Source: Chloroflexota bacterium (GTDB taxonomy: Bacteria > Chloroflexota > Dehalococcoidia > UBA1151 > TMED-70). From it: a stretch of DNA of 27,610 bases. Position numbers and translations under genes: made by a program. This document shows positions 15,878 to 23,991 of the stretch, one piece after another. The notes under the pieces were generated by a model. It made no database searches. It saw only the letters and a program-made list of their open reading frames with translations, and was not told the DNA's origin. The stretch is taken from assembly GCA_002721875.1 (NCBI GenBank), contig PBLU01000003.1, positions 71,155 to 98,764 of the forward strand. Direction: 5' to 3'. The stretch's first letter is position 1. Every line of letters starts with the position of its first letter.

Positions 15878-16135
15878 ATGCCAAGCACAAAAACACACAG
15901 AAATCAGTTGAATAAATACAAGGTAAATCTATCAGTTAAGACTGCTATAAAATCCTCTATTACAAAATTGAGAGAGAGTATTCAAAAAGATGATAATTCT
16001 GAAGAAGTAAACAAACTTTTTAAAGAAACTTCAAAAGTTTTAGATAGAGCGGCCAAGAAAAAAGTTATACATAAAAATAATGCTTCGAGAAAAAAATCAA
16101 GACTTCAAAAGTTAATTAACAAAAAAAATAATTGA
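15878..16135 (+). CDS. rpsT: 30S ribosomal protein S20
   Basis: An 85-residue basic protein with the S20 layout: N-terminal MPSTKTHRNQ, central helices, and the diagnostic C-terminal block DRAAKKKVIHKNNASRKKSRL. S20 binds 16S rRNA early in 30S assembly. An AGGA site (TAGGAAAATA) precedes the ATG. It lies 11 bp after rel and its TGA overlaps the TTG start of the next gene, so all three are probably one transcript. Length is normal. Confidence 0.95.
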   Translation: MPSTKTHRNQLNKYKVNLSVKTAIKSSITKLRESIQKDDNSEEVNKLFKETSKVLDRAAKKKVIHKNNASRKKSRLQKLINKKNN

Positions 16136-16545
16136 ACAATCAGCCAGTATATAATTGGGAAATCGATCATGGAGATCCCAATGACTTAAATTCAAAAATT
16201 GTTATTTCAGTAAAACCTCATACAGGACTTTTATCTAAGTGGAGATTTATTTTACCAGCAAATTATCAGGGCTTGACTGAATGGGGTGTCATTGAGGATG
16301 GTAAAAATATAATCAGAGAGCCAAGAGGTATTTTTGAAACAGGTAAGATTCAACTTCAGGATGGTCAAGTAGTTGTAGTAATAGGTGGACTAGAAGCAAT
16401 ATCTAAAATAAAGGCTGCAAGACTAGTATTAAGTGTTCCTCCTCCTAATTTCTTGGGGTTTGGATTTAGTGAAGATGATGCAGCAGCACCAATAAACATA
16501 GAAGGTATAAGCTTTGAAGCTCTTCCTCATGAAAAGAAGCCATAA
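16132..16545 (+). CDS. conserved-looking hypothetical protein
   Basis: A 137-residue soluble protein that I do not recognise. It starts TTG inside the rpsT stop (TTGA), suggesting translational coupling. It has no signal or membrane segment; alternating hydrophobic residues (KIVISVK, GQVVVVIGG, AARLVLSVPPP) suggest a mostly beta fold, followed by an acidic linker (FSEDDAAAPIN). Codon and amino acid use are like its neighbours, with richer Gly/Pro/Trp content than the Asn/Ile/Lys-heavy accessory genes, which supports a real, constrained protein. Position between rpsT and lexA gives no functional hint. Confidence 0.7.
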   Translation: MNNQPVYNWEIDHGDPNDLNSKIVISVKPHTGLLSKWRFILPANYQGLTEWGVIEDGKNIIREPRGIFETGKIQLQDGQVVVVIGGLEAISKIKAARLVLSVPPPNFLGFGFSEDDAAAPINIEGISFEALPHEKKP

Positions 16546-16548
16546 AGT

Positions 16549-16577
16549 TTGACAATAATTAAAATATCAATTAATTT
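16549..16577 (+). promoter_or_regulatory. possible lexA promoter
   Basis: A perfect TTGACA (16549-16554), then 17 nt, then TAATTT (16572-16577), a weak -10 match (3 of 6 to TATAAT). It lies just after the previous gene's stop and before lexA. The -35 is exact but the -10 is poor, so this is tentative. Confidence 0.3.
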
Positions 16578-16598
16578 CATAATATGGCAATTATGAAA
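16575..16598. promoter_or_regulatory. perfect inverted repeat spanning the lexA start codon
   Basis: Arms TTTCATAAT (16575-16583) and ATTATGAAA (16590-16598) are exact reverse complements around ATGGCA. The repeat covers both candidate lexA ATGs (16584 and 16593). A LexA dimer bound here would repress its own gene, the usual arrangement; alternatively an mRNA hairpin could hide the start. It does not match the CTGT-N8-ACAG or GAAC-N4-GTTC boxes, so the assignment is inference. Confidence 0.4.
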
Positions 16599-17234
16599 CC
16601 TTTATCAGATAAACAAAAAGATATACTAAAATTTATTGAAGGGTATATCGATGAATATGGTTATCCTCCCTCCATTAGAGATATTCAAAATAATTGTGAT
16701 ATATCATCAACATCAGTAGTTAAGTACAATTTAGATAGGCTTCAAGAAAAAGGATTAATGAATAGAGATTCAGAAGTATCCAGAAGCATAAGTTTAAAAA
16801 CAGAACACAAAACAAATACCATTAAGGTCCCAGTTCTAGGCACCATAACTGCAGGACAACCTTTCCCTTTAATTGACGATTCAAGATGGAACTTAGATGA
16901 TCAAGATATGATTGATCTTCCAGAAAACTTTTCACACATCGAAGAAAAAATATTTGCTCTAAAGGTAAATGGTTACTCAATGATTGATGCCCTAATAGGT
17001 GACGGAGATACTATTATTCTTGAAAAATCTCATAATGCAAGAAATGGTGAAATGGTTGCAGCAAAAATAAACTCTGAGAATGAAACTACTCTTAAGAGAA
17101 TATTTAAGGAAGGGAATAAAACTAGACTTCAGCCAGAAAATCCTTTGATGGAGCCTATGTACTTCCCATCAAACGATGTAAGTATTTTAGGAAAAGTAGT
17201 AGCAGTTTGGAGATATTTACCAAATGGTAAATAA
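16584..17234 (+). CDS. lexA: LexA SOS repressor
   Basis: A 216-residue transcriptional repressor of DNA-repair genes that self-cleaves when stimulated by RecA. Residues 5-65 form the winged helix-turn-helix (PSIRDIQNNCDISSTSVVKYNL). The cleavage site is A90-G91 in LGTITAGQP. The protease dyad is S132 (NGYSMIDALI) and K171 (ETTLKR). The end GKVVAVWRYL is typical. All functional residues are present. The start could be the ATG at 16584 or, 9 nt later, at 16593 (MKPLSDKQ, where homology starts). The gene closes a co-directional block and faces the SulP gene convergently. Confidence 0.95.
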   Translation: MAIMKPLSDKQKDILKFIEGYIDEYGYPPSIRDIQNNCDISSTSVVKYNLDRLQEKGLMNRDSEVSRSISLKTEHKTNTIKVPVLGTITAGQPFPLIDDSRWNLDDQDMIDLPENFSHIEEKIFALKVNGYSMIDALIGDGDTIILEKSHNARNGEMVAAKINSENETTLKRIFKEGNKTRLQPENPLMEPMYFPSNDVSILGKVVAVWRYLPNGK

Positions 17235-17275
17235 TTTTTTATAGAAACAAAGTCCTAGATAAATTACTAAATTCA

Positions 17276-18829
17276 TTAGAAAATATTTATGTCATAAGTT
17301 TTTTCAGATTTTTTTAAAAGCTTACTGCTGCTAGGACCTAAGTTATATATTCTAAGTACTTTATTATTTTCTTTATATTTTTTTGTAAGATTATCTAATA
17401 TTTCTAGAGATGATTGATCCCATATCCATGCTTCAGAACAATCTAAAATAATAATTTTTTCTTCAAAGTTAGCTGGATTCATAAAAGTCTTAAATTTATT
17501 TATTGATCCAAAAAATAAACTTCCTCTAAGCTTATATATCTTTTCATCATCTGATATTTTTTTGAATTGATTTATATTAATAAAACTTGATGACTTCCAA
17601 GCATAAATCAAGCTTGAAACTATAACTCCAACTATTACAGCTATAGCTAGATCCTTCCAGACAGTTACCGATGTGACTAGAATTATAACTATCACATCTC
17701 CTGCTGGAACTTTATTTATTATTTTTATAGATGCCCATGCAAAGGTTCCAATAACAACCATCATCATAATTCCAGTCAGGGCTGCTATAGGAATCATTTC
17801 TATCCATCTAGAAAAAAATAGTATAAAGCATAATAATGAAATTGCAGCAACTATCCCAGATAATCTACCCCTACCACCTGAAGTGATATTTATCATTGAT
17901 TGACCTATCATTGCACATCCCCCCATAGCTCCAAAAAAACCACATGTGACATTACTTAGTCCTTGCCCAAAACATTCTTTATTTGGCTGACTTTTAGTAT
18001 CAGTCATTTCATCTATGAGAGTTAAAGTTAATAAGCTTTCGATAAGACCAATTCCAGCAAGAGTTAGAGAAAAAGGCAAAACTATATATAAGGTTTCAAG
18101 ATTATATGGGACGGTAGGTATGCTAAATTCTGGTAAACCTCCTGATACAGAAGCTAAATCTCCAACTGTTGGTGTATCAATCTTAAGAGTGATTACTAAA
18201 AAAGAAAGTATAAGTATTGATATCAAAGGAGATGGAATCAATTTACCAATTTTAGGCAATTTTGGAACGAAAAAAATTATACCCATGGTAAATAATGTCA
18301 AAATTATCATAAGAAATAGCTGATTGCTTTCAAGCCAGCCTCCGTTAAGTAATACATTATAGGCTGCATGATTACTATCTGAATGAGATGTAAAATTAGG
18401 ATCCTTAAATTGACCTATCTGACTTAAAAAAATTACTATAGCTAATCCATTTACAAATCCTATCATTACCGATGAAGGCACAATATTTATAAGCTTACCT
18501 AGTCTTGCTATACCAATAATTATTTGGATAATTCCTGTTAGAATTATAGCTGCAAAAAGATATTGAATTCCATAAACAGCAACTAACGCAACCATTACTA
18601 CAGCCATAGCTCCAGTTGCGCCTGATATCATTCCACTTCTACCACCAAATATAGATGTAATAATTCCTACGAAGAATGCAGCATATAGACCTACTAGAGG
18701 TTCAACTCCTGCAACAAAAGAAAAAGCAATAGCCTCTGGAACAAGAGCTAGGGCTACAGTTAGTCCAGATAAGAAATCTAATTTTGGATTATTAGTTAAC
18801 TGAAATTTTGCCAATATACTTAGTAACAT
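17276..18829 (-). CDS. SulP family anion transporter with STAS domain
   Basis: A 517-residue membrane carrier for sulfate, bicarbonate or similar anions. The membrane part (about 1-395) opens with the SulP signature FLSGLTVALALVPEAIAFSFVAGV and GLYAAFF, and has SGATGAM at the substrate site in helix 3 and a PNKECFGQGLSNV segment before helix 9. A STAS domain (about 420-517: LRGSLFFGSINKF, IILDCSEAWIWDQSSLEIL) closes it. The SGATGAM motif is nearer to bicarbonate BicA-like members than to classical sulfate carriers, but substrate is not settled. The ATG at 18829 is preferred; a TTG 63 bp upstream (18892) also keeps the frame. It is a single gene. Confidence 0.88.
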   Translation of the reverse strand: MLLSILAKFQLTNNPKLDFLSGLTVALALVPEAIAFSFVAGVEPLVGLYAAFFVGIITSIFGGRSGMISGATGAMAVVMVALVAVYGIQYLFAAIILTGIIQIIIGIARLGKLINIVPSSVMIGFVNGLAIVIFLSQIGQFKDPNFTSHSDSNHAAYNVLLNGGWLESNQLFLMIILTLFTMGIIFFVPKLPKIGKLIPSPLISILILSFLVITLKIDTPTVGDLASVSGGLPEFSIPTVPYNLETLYIVLPFSLTLAGIGLIESLLTLTLIDEMTDTKSQPNKECFGQGLSNVTCGFFGAMGGCAMIGQSMINITSGGRGRLSGIVAAISLLCFILFFSRWIEMIPIAALTGIMMMVVIGTFAWASIKIINKVPAGDVIVIILVTSVTVWKDLAIAVIVGVIVSSLIYAWKSSSFININQFKKISDDEKIYKLRGSLFFGSINKFKTFMNPANFEEKIIILDCSEAWIWDQSSLEILDNLTKKYKENNKVLRIYNLGPSSSKLLKKSEKTYDINIF

Positions 18830-18974
18830 GTTGGATACTATATCACTTGATAAAGAAAAAAATCTTGTATTTAAAATAACAAGTTTAAGCAATAAAAAAA
18901 AATAAGTAACTATATATTAGTAAAAGTAAGAAAATATTTTAGAAATCATACTTGTAGATAATAATAATAAAAGC

Positions 18975-19003
18975 CGTTACGCAATACTAGATATAGTCGT
19001 TAC
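18975..19003 (+). repeat. short direct repeats CGTTAC upstream of tatA
   Basis: CGTTAC occurs at 18975-18980 and 18998-19003, a spacing of 23 bp (about two helix turns), inside the 219-bp spacer between the SulP start and tatA. They are the most GC-rich words in this spacer and could be an activator site, but nothing else supports a role. The rest of the spacer is AT-rich with no gene seen. Confidence 0.25.
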
Positions 19004-19048
19004 AATAATTTGATACTATTAAATTAATATCATTCAATAAAAAATAAT

Positions 19049-19222
19049 ATGGGATTTATTCAAAATTTAGGACCATTACAACTAGTTCTTATAGTTCTAG
19101 TAATTTTAGTTCTTTTTGGTGTAGGTAAGCTTCCTCAAGTGGGTAAAGGGGTTGGTCAAGCTATCAATGAGTTTAAAGCAGCCTTAAACAAATCAAACAA
19201 AGAAGACGATAAAGAAGATTAG
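19049..19222 (+). CDS. tatA: twin-arginine translocase subunit TatA/E
   Basis: A 57-residue protein with the TatA plan: short N-terminus, one membrane helix (about 7-22, LQLVLIVLVILVLFGV), the FG hinge, amphipathic helix GKLPQVGKGVGQAINEFKAAL, and a charged tail (KSNKEDDKED). TatA forms the pore that moves folded Tat substrates across the membrane. It is too short for a default ORF cut-off but unmistakable. It faces tatC, whose stop is 10 bp away; the intervening AATTTTATAAAATT palindrome might end both transcripts weakly. Confidence 0.92.
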   Translation: MGFIQNLGPLQLVLIVLVILVLFGVGKLPQVGKGVGQAINEFKAALNKSNKEDDKED

Positions 19223-19232
19223 TTTAAGAATT

Positions 19233-20072
19233 TTATAAAATTTTGAACTTATCGAACCTCACTATTATCGCTGATAATATTAATGCAACGACTATTAGTA
19301 CTAAGAAAATAATACCTAGATAAAATCTAAAAGTTTTCTTTTCAGGCTCAGTTATTCTGATAAAAATAAGTCCGAATTCATATAGTAGAATCATAGGTAA
19401 AGCCACAGTTATTTGAGTAATAGGATCAACTGTTGGAGTTATAATTGCTCCTAGTACAAAAGCTAAAAGAATTACCCATCTTCTAAATCTCTTTAATGAT
19501 TTATGAGTGATAATTCCTAATCTTCCCAATAAAAACATTATCAAGGGAATTTGAAAAATTATTCCCATCCAAAACATTAGAGAAAACATTAAAGCAGTTA
19601 ACGGTCCAATATTTATCATAGGTTGAGCTATATCATCACCAAATGTTATAAGAAAATTAAGTGCGCTAGGAATCACAAAAAAATAACTAAAAAAAGCTCC
19701 AGAAATAAAAAAAATAAAACATAAAGGAATTAGTAAATAAATATAAAGTTTTTCCTTACCTCTCAGACCAGGTCTAAGAAAAAAAATTACTTCTCCAAGT
19801 AAAAAAGGTATTGATAAAGATATGCCTAAAATTATTGAAACTCATGCGGCAGCTCCCCATGCTTCTGTTACTCTACCAAAAACTATTTGACCATCGGCTC
19901 CTGCTCCTAAAAGTATTTTATTTGCCGGTTCTATAAATATTTGAATTATTTGTTTAAAGAAAATTAAAGAACTAACAGTAAAGATTGTTAGAAAAATAAA
20001 GTATCTTATTAATCTTTTTTTTATCTCTTTAAAATGATCTAAAATATTTACAGGCTTATCTTCAGTTAGCAA
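19233..20072 (-). pseudogene. tatC: twin-arginine translocase subunit TatC with in-frame TGA
   Basis: TatC is the polytopic receptor for Tat signal peptides. The reading frame from TTG at 20072 encodes the N-terminus (ILDHFKEIKKRL, the usual hLxELRxRl, with a helix after it) to TEAWGAAA, where TGA occurs at 19842-19844. The same frame then continues without any gap: VSIILGISLSIPF, LRPGLRGKEK (typical APGLy.kEr), FFSYFFVIPSALNFL, and the C-terminal helices to 19233. The total of 279 codons is normal for TatC. So a single substitution interrupts an otherwise full gene. An error, a true nonsense mutation or readthrough are all possible. It starts 1 nt after the tatB stop, with AGGA inside the end of tatB. 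Confidence 0.88.
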
Positions 20073-20073
20073 A

Positions 20074-20355
20074 TTATTCTTTTCCTATATCTTTTTTTAT
20101 CTCACCAACTGATTTTGAAGTTTTTTCAGATAAGTTATTTAAGCTTTCCTTAAGATTTTGGAGTTCTTCAATATCATCATCTAAATCAATCGTTTGCTCA
20201 ACCGCAGAAATAAGTTCATCTCTTTGTTTCTTAAATTCTGAATAAACTAATCTAGTTTTTCTTATAAATACTAATAAATTTGCAGGCCCTACAATAAATA
20301 AAGCAATGATCATAATCATCACTAATTCAAATCCACCTATTCCAAAAATATTCAT
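20074..20355 (-). CDS. tatB: Tat translocase TatB-like protein
   Basis: A 93-residue TatA/B-family protein: MNIFGIGGFELVMIMIIALFIVGPANLLVFIRK, i.e. a short N-terminus, a single helix and the GP hinge typical of TatB, then a long charged amphipathic region with coiled-coil character to the end (EELQNLKESLNNLSEK). The GP rather than FG hinge and longer tail favour TatB over TatA; a dedicated TatA is at 19049. It is placed between maf (1 bp gap) and tatC, so the order is rlmD-maf-tatB-tatC in one operon. Confidence 0.8.
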   Translation of the reverse strand: MNIFGIGGFELVMIMIIALFIVGPANLLVFIRKTRLVYSEFKKQRDELISAVEQTIDLDDDIEELQNLKESLNNLSEKTSKSVGEIKKDIGKE

Positions 20356-20356
20356 T

Positions 20357-20956
20357 TTATACTTTCAAGCATTTAGAAAATGTAATTTTATCTATAAATC
20401 CATGCTCCATTAAAAAACTTTTTATCAAACAAGTCGGGAGACCTAAAATGTTTTCATAACAACCATAAAAACATTTTATGAAATCAAATTTTTTATTTTG
20501 TATGCCATACCCACCAGCTTTATCTTTATAATAACCAGTATCAACATACTCTTTTATTTTATCAGCAGAAATATTAGTAGTTTTGACTAATGAAATTTTT
20601 TTTTCTGAAAAGATTAGTTTTTCATTCTTAACAACTGAAATATTAGTTATTACCTTATGAAAAGAGTTTCTAAGTTTCAATAGAATTTTTATAGCATCAT
20701 CATCATTAATGGGTTTCTCAATTGTTTCATTATTTATACTAATAACAGTATCAGCGCCAAATATAAAATCGTTTCTTAAAATCTTTGAAATACTCATAGC
20801 TTTATTTTCAGAGTTAAATTTTGAAATTTCTAAAGAAGACATGTCATTTATTTTTTTCTCTTGAAAATCAGGAGATCTAAACTTAAATCTTCTAGATATT
20901 TGTAATAATAATTCTTTCCTCCTAGGAGAAGTGCTAGCAAAAATCAAATCATTCAT
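20357..20956 (-). CDS. maf: Maf family nucleoside triphosphate pyrophosphatase
   Basis: A 199-residue Maf/YhdE-type enzyme that hydrolyses dTTP, UTP or modified nucleotides to monophosphates, a house-cleaning role also linked to septum control. Motifs: LIFASTSPRRKELL at the N-terminus (family S.SPRR.ELL), GADTVISINNETIEKP (active Asp at about 70), and DKAGGYGIQ (family DKAG.Y.IQ). Its ATG overlaps the end of the RlmD-like gene by 8 bp, and tatB follows by 1 bp. Length is standard. Confidence 0.9.
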   Translation of the reverse strand: MNDLIFASTSPRRKELLLQISRRFKFRSPDFQEKKINDMSSLEISKFNSENKAMSISKILRNDFIFGADTVISINNETIEKPINDDDAIKILLKLRNSFHKVITNISVVKNEKLIFSEKKISLVKTTNISADKIKEYVDTGYYKDKAGGYGIQNKKFDFIKCFYGCYENILGLPTCLIKSFLMEHGFIDKITFSKCLKV

Positions 20957-22193
20957 TTAATAAATCCAAAATCCCAAGAACTTCAACATGCCTTGTTTGA
21001 GGAAACATATCGAAAGGAATTACTCTTAATAAACTAAAAATATTATCATCAATCAATCTGGAAATATCAATTGCAAAATTTTCAGGAGAACAAGATATTA
21101 GTATAATTTTTTTTGGCTTAATATCTTTAATTATTTTAATCACTTTTTCATCACAACCAATTCTTGGGGGATCTAAAATAAGAACATCAATATTTTCGGT
21201 ATATGATTCTAAAATATCTTCAGTTTTTCCAAGTAAATATTCAATGTTTGAGAATTTTTTAGAATTCTCCTTAGCATCTTCTACTGCTGAAAAAGATTCT
21301 TCTATTCCTACTATTTTTTTTACATAGGGAGCTATCAAACAAGTGAATGTCCCTACTCCACAATATGCATCGAGAACCGTATGTTGTTTTGAGAATATAT
21401 TTTGATCTAATAATTCTGAAAATATATTTTCTACCTGAGAAATATTTACTTGAAAAAAACTTGGGCTAGCTACCTGATATTCATTATCAAATATTTTTTC
21501 AGTGTAATATTTTTGACCAGTTTCAAAATCTACATCTATAAATTTTGGTTGTATCAAATAAGAAGATGTTTCATCTGAAGCTCTTATACTAACTTGTGTT
21601 TTATCAGATAAATTACCTGATAAAATTTTAATTTTTTCATTAATTGTTTCATTCATAATTCTACAGTGGTCTATTTTTACCCATTTTCTTTCTAGAAAAT
21701 TTACAAATCCAATTTCTTCTCTTAATTCTTTCTTTCTAACGGTAAATCTTCCATGATTTCTATAATGAATTTTTTTATTAGATGAGATAGTTTCAGATAA
21801 ATTGCTTACTTCTACTTTCTGGCGAATTAAGTTATCACCAACAATATCTTGCTTCAATTTCAATTGTTTTTCATATTTTAAGTGTAACCATTGACAACCT
21901 GTACATTCTCCAAAAAAAATACAATCAGGCACAATTCTATCTGAAGATTTCTTAATTATTTTAACTAACTTTGCTATAACTTTTTCTGGATATATTTTTA
22001 AAATTGATGCCTCAATTTCTTCTCCTATGATTGAATTAAATACAATCACTGGAGCATCCTTAACAAATGCTTTACCAACACCCATTTCATCATACTCAAC
22101 TATGGAAAGTTTTAGCGACTGATCAAGCTGAAAATTATGTTTTTCTGTTATATTTGGTCCAGAATAAATATTCTTTTTTCTTCTTTTGCCCAT
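20949..22193 (-). CDS. rlmD: 23S rRNA (uracil-5-)-methyltransferase, RlmD/TrmA family
   Basis: A 414-residue SAM-dependent m5U methyltransferase of the TrmA/RlmC/RlmD family. The N-terminal TRAM-like domain (about 28-85) is followed by a [4Fe-4S] cysteine set: C-x5-C-x2-C (CIFFGECTGC) and a later Cys (DHCRIM). The SAM site is VLDAYCGVGTF, then LDPPRIGC, and the catalytic Cys lies in ISCSPENFAIDI. The family call is secure; whether the target is 23S U1939, U747 or both cannot be read from sequence. First gene of the rlmD-maf-tatB-tatC operon, divergent from lipA. Confidence 0.88.
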   Translation of the reverse strand: MGKRRKKNIYSGPNITEKHNFQLDQSLKLSIVEYDEMGVGKAFVKDAPVIVFNSIIGEEIEASILKIYPEKVIAKLVKIIKKSSDRIVPDCIFFGECTGCQWLHLKYEKQLKLKQDIVGDNLIRQKVEVSNLSETISSNKKIHYRNHGRFTVRKKELREEIGFVNFLERKWVKIDHCRIMNETINEKIKILSGNLSDKTQVSIRASDETSSYLIQPKFIDVDFETGQKYYTEKIFDNEYQVASPSFFQVNISQVENIFSELLDQNIFSKQHTVLDAYCGVGTFTCLIAPYVKKIVGIEESFSAVEDAKENSKKFSNIEYLLGKTEDILESYTENIDVLILDPPRIGCDEKVIKIIKDIKPKKIILISCSPENFAIDISRLIDDNIFSLLRVIPFDMFPQTRHVEVLGILDLLNE

Positions 22194-22199
22194 ATATTA

Positions 22200-22248
22200 G
22201 ATTCTAACAATTTTAGATTGCTGATAATATTTAATTGTAAAAAGAATC
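22200..22248. promoter_or_regulatory. imperfect inverted repeat in the rlmD/lipA divergent spacer
   Basis: Left arm GATTCT-A-ACAATT (22200-22212) pairs with AATTGT-AAAA-AGAATC (22233-22248), two 6-bp blocks with an asymmetric internal loop. It fills most of the 61-bp spacer between the starts of the two operons, so it must overlap at least one promoter or leader. It could be an operator or a hairpin in a leader; AT richness makes chance a real alternative. Confidence 0.35.
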
Positions 22249-22254
22249 ATAATT

Positions 22255-23157
22255 ATGCAACAGAAAGTAAAAGTAAAACGAAAGTTACCAGATTGGTTTA
22301 AGGTAAAGTTTCCTGCTGGGGAAAATTTCCATGAACTAAAAGAGAAATTTTCAAAAGCATCGCTAAATACAGTTTGTGAAGAGGCTGCTTGTCCTAATAT
22401 CGCTGATTGCTGGGATAGAAAAACTGCAACATTTATGATTCTAGGGGATACATGTACCAGAGCTTGCTCATATTGTAATGTAAAAACTGGATGGCCTGGC
22501 TTTGTTGATAAAACAGAACCGTTCAGGGTAGCAATGACTATAAAACAAATGGAGCTTAACTACGTTGTTATAACATCAGTTGACAGAGACGATCTTGAAG
22601 ATGCTGGATCAGAAATATTTGCAAAAACAATTAGTGAAATAAAAAAACTTTCTCCAAATATAAAAGTAGAGGTGCTAACACCTGATTTCAATGGTTCCGT
22701 TAACTTAATAAAGAATGTTATTAATGCAGGACCTCATGTCATGAATCATAATATCGAAACTGTTAGAAGAGTCTTTAAGAAAGTTAGACCAAAGGGTAAT
22801 TATGATCTTTCTCTAAATTTTCTTTTAGATTCAAAAAAAATCAAACCTGATCTTCCAACTAAGTCTGGAATGATGGTTGGTCTTGGAGAGACTAAAGATG
22901 AAGTTATAGAAACAATGAAAGACTTAAGAGATCATCAATGCGATTTATTGACTATAGGGCAATATCTCAGACCATCTAAAAAACATCACCCTATTATAAA
23001 ATTCTATAACCCCAGAGAGTTTACTGAATTTCAAAATATAGGACTTGAAATGGGATTTAGTCATGTAGCAGCTGGGCCTTTAGTTAGATCATCCTATCAT
23101 GCAGATGAACAACACAATGCAGCAGTAGAAAAATTAATTAATCAAATCAAGAACTAA
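22255..23157 (+). CDS. lipA: lipoyl synthase
   Basis: A 300-residue radical SAM enzyme that inserts two sulfurs into octanoyl groups on lipoyl domains of 2-oxoacid dehydrogenases and glycine cleavage H protein. The auxiliary cluster motif C-x4-C-x5-C is CEEAACPNIADC; the radical SAM motif C-x3-C-x2-C is CTRACSYC. TSVDRDDLEDAGS, EVLTPDFNG and the C-terminal VRSSYHADEQ (RSSY serine ligand) are all present. First gene of the right-hand block; rsmI begins 3 bp later. lipB is not in the window. Confidence 0.97.
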   Translation: MQQKVKVKRKLPDWFKVKFPAGENFHELKEKFSKASLNTVCEEAACPNIADCWDRKTATFMILGDTCTRACSYCNVKTGWPGFVDKTEPFRVAMTIKQMELNYVVITSVDRDDLEDAGSEIFAKTISEIKKLSPNIKVEVLTPDFNGSVNLIKNVINAGPHVMNHNIETVRRVFKKVRPKGNYDLSLNFLLDSKKIKPDLPTKSGMMVGLGETKDEVIETMKDLRDHQCDLLTIGQYLRPSKKHHPIIKFYNPREFTEFQNIGLEMGFSHVAAGPLVRSSYHADEQHNAAVEKLINQIKN

Positions 23158-23160
23158 ATT

Positions 23161-23991
23161 TTGTCTAAACTATACATAATTGGTTCTCCTATAGGTAATT
23201 TAGAGGATATCACTATTAGAGCTATAGGTATATTGAAAAATTTAGATTATGTTTTTTCTGAAGATACAAGAATAAGTAGCAAACTGATGAAAAAGTTTAA
23301 TATTTCTACCTTATTATTACCAATATACACTTCAAAAAAAGAACTAAACAAAAATAAATTTGAAAAACTAATCTCCAATAATGATATAGGTTTCTTGACA
23401 GATGCTGGATCACCAGGTGTTTCTGATCCTGCGGGAGAATTTGTAAAAATAGCAAGAGAGAATAATCACGAAATTATTCCAATTCCTGGTGTATCTTCAG
23501 TAACATCAGCTTTTTCGGTATCTGGACTGGAATCAATTGGATTTTCTTTTTTAGGTTTTCTACCCAAAAGTGATAAACAAAAGTTGAATTACTTAGAACA
23601 ATTTTCTAATTCTAATAATCCTATTGTTATATTTGAATCTCCAAGAAGAATTATAAATACATTTAGATTCATTAGAGATAAGTTGAATATTAGTGAAATA
23701 TTTGTTGCAAAAGAAATGACTAAAATTTATGAGACTATATTTCAAGGTCATATAGATGATGCAATCAAGAAATTCAGTAATGAAAAAGGAGAGTTCGTAA
23801 TTATTTTCAAGAATGAAAATAATAAAATTAGCAATTCATTTACTAAGAAATACGATAAAATTTTAATTGATGGGTATGAAAATGGTATTAAGGGTAAAAA
23901 ATTACTAGACTTATTGTCTGAATTAACTAAAACTAAAAAAAGCTTTTTTTATGACAGATGGCTGGATATAAAAAATCAAAATGGTAAATAA
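23161..23991 (+). CDS. rsmI: 16S rRNA 2'-O-ribose C1402 methyltransferase
   Basis: A 276-residue tetrapyrrole-methylase-fold enzyme that methylates C1402 of 16S rRNA. Diagnostic segments: LYIIGSPIGNLEDITIRA (N-terminal), EDTRISSKLM, FLTDAGSPGVSDPAG, PIPGVSSVTSA, FLGFLP and VIFESPRRI, then VAKEMTKIYET. It starts with TTG 3 bp after lipA. Its end overlaps metG by 11 bp. Normal length. Confidence 0.93.
   Translation: MSKLYIIGSPIGNLEDITIRAIGILKNLDYVFSEDTRISSKLMKKFNISTLLLPIYTSKKELNKNKFEKLISNNDIGFLTDAGSPGVSDPAGEFVKIARENNHEIIPIPGVSSVTSAFSVSGLESIGFSFLGFLPKSDKQKLNYLEQFSNSNNPIVIFESPRRIINTFRFIRDKLNISEIFVAKEMTKIYETIFQGHIDDAIKKFSNEKGEFVIIFKNENNKISNSFTKKYDKILIDGYENGIKGKKLLDLLSELTKTKKSFFYDRWLDIKNQNGK

Noticed and set aside
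17673..18323. Two plus-strand frames opposite the SulP transporter
   Set aside because: Shadows of the SulP membrane domain.
19842..19844. TGA read as Trp genome-wide (code 4/25) to explain tatC
   Set aside because: TGA is the natural stop of several genes here, and Trp is encoded by TGG throughout.
19842..19844. Selenocysteine in TatC
   Set aside because: TatC has no redox role or conserved Cys at this position, and no obvious SECIS-like stem-loop was seen just after the TGA; not excluded without selB/selC data.
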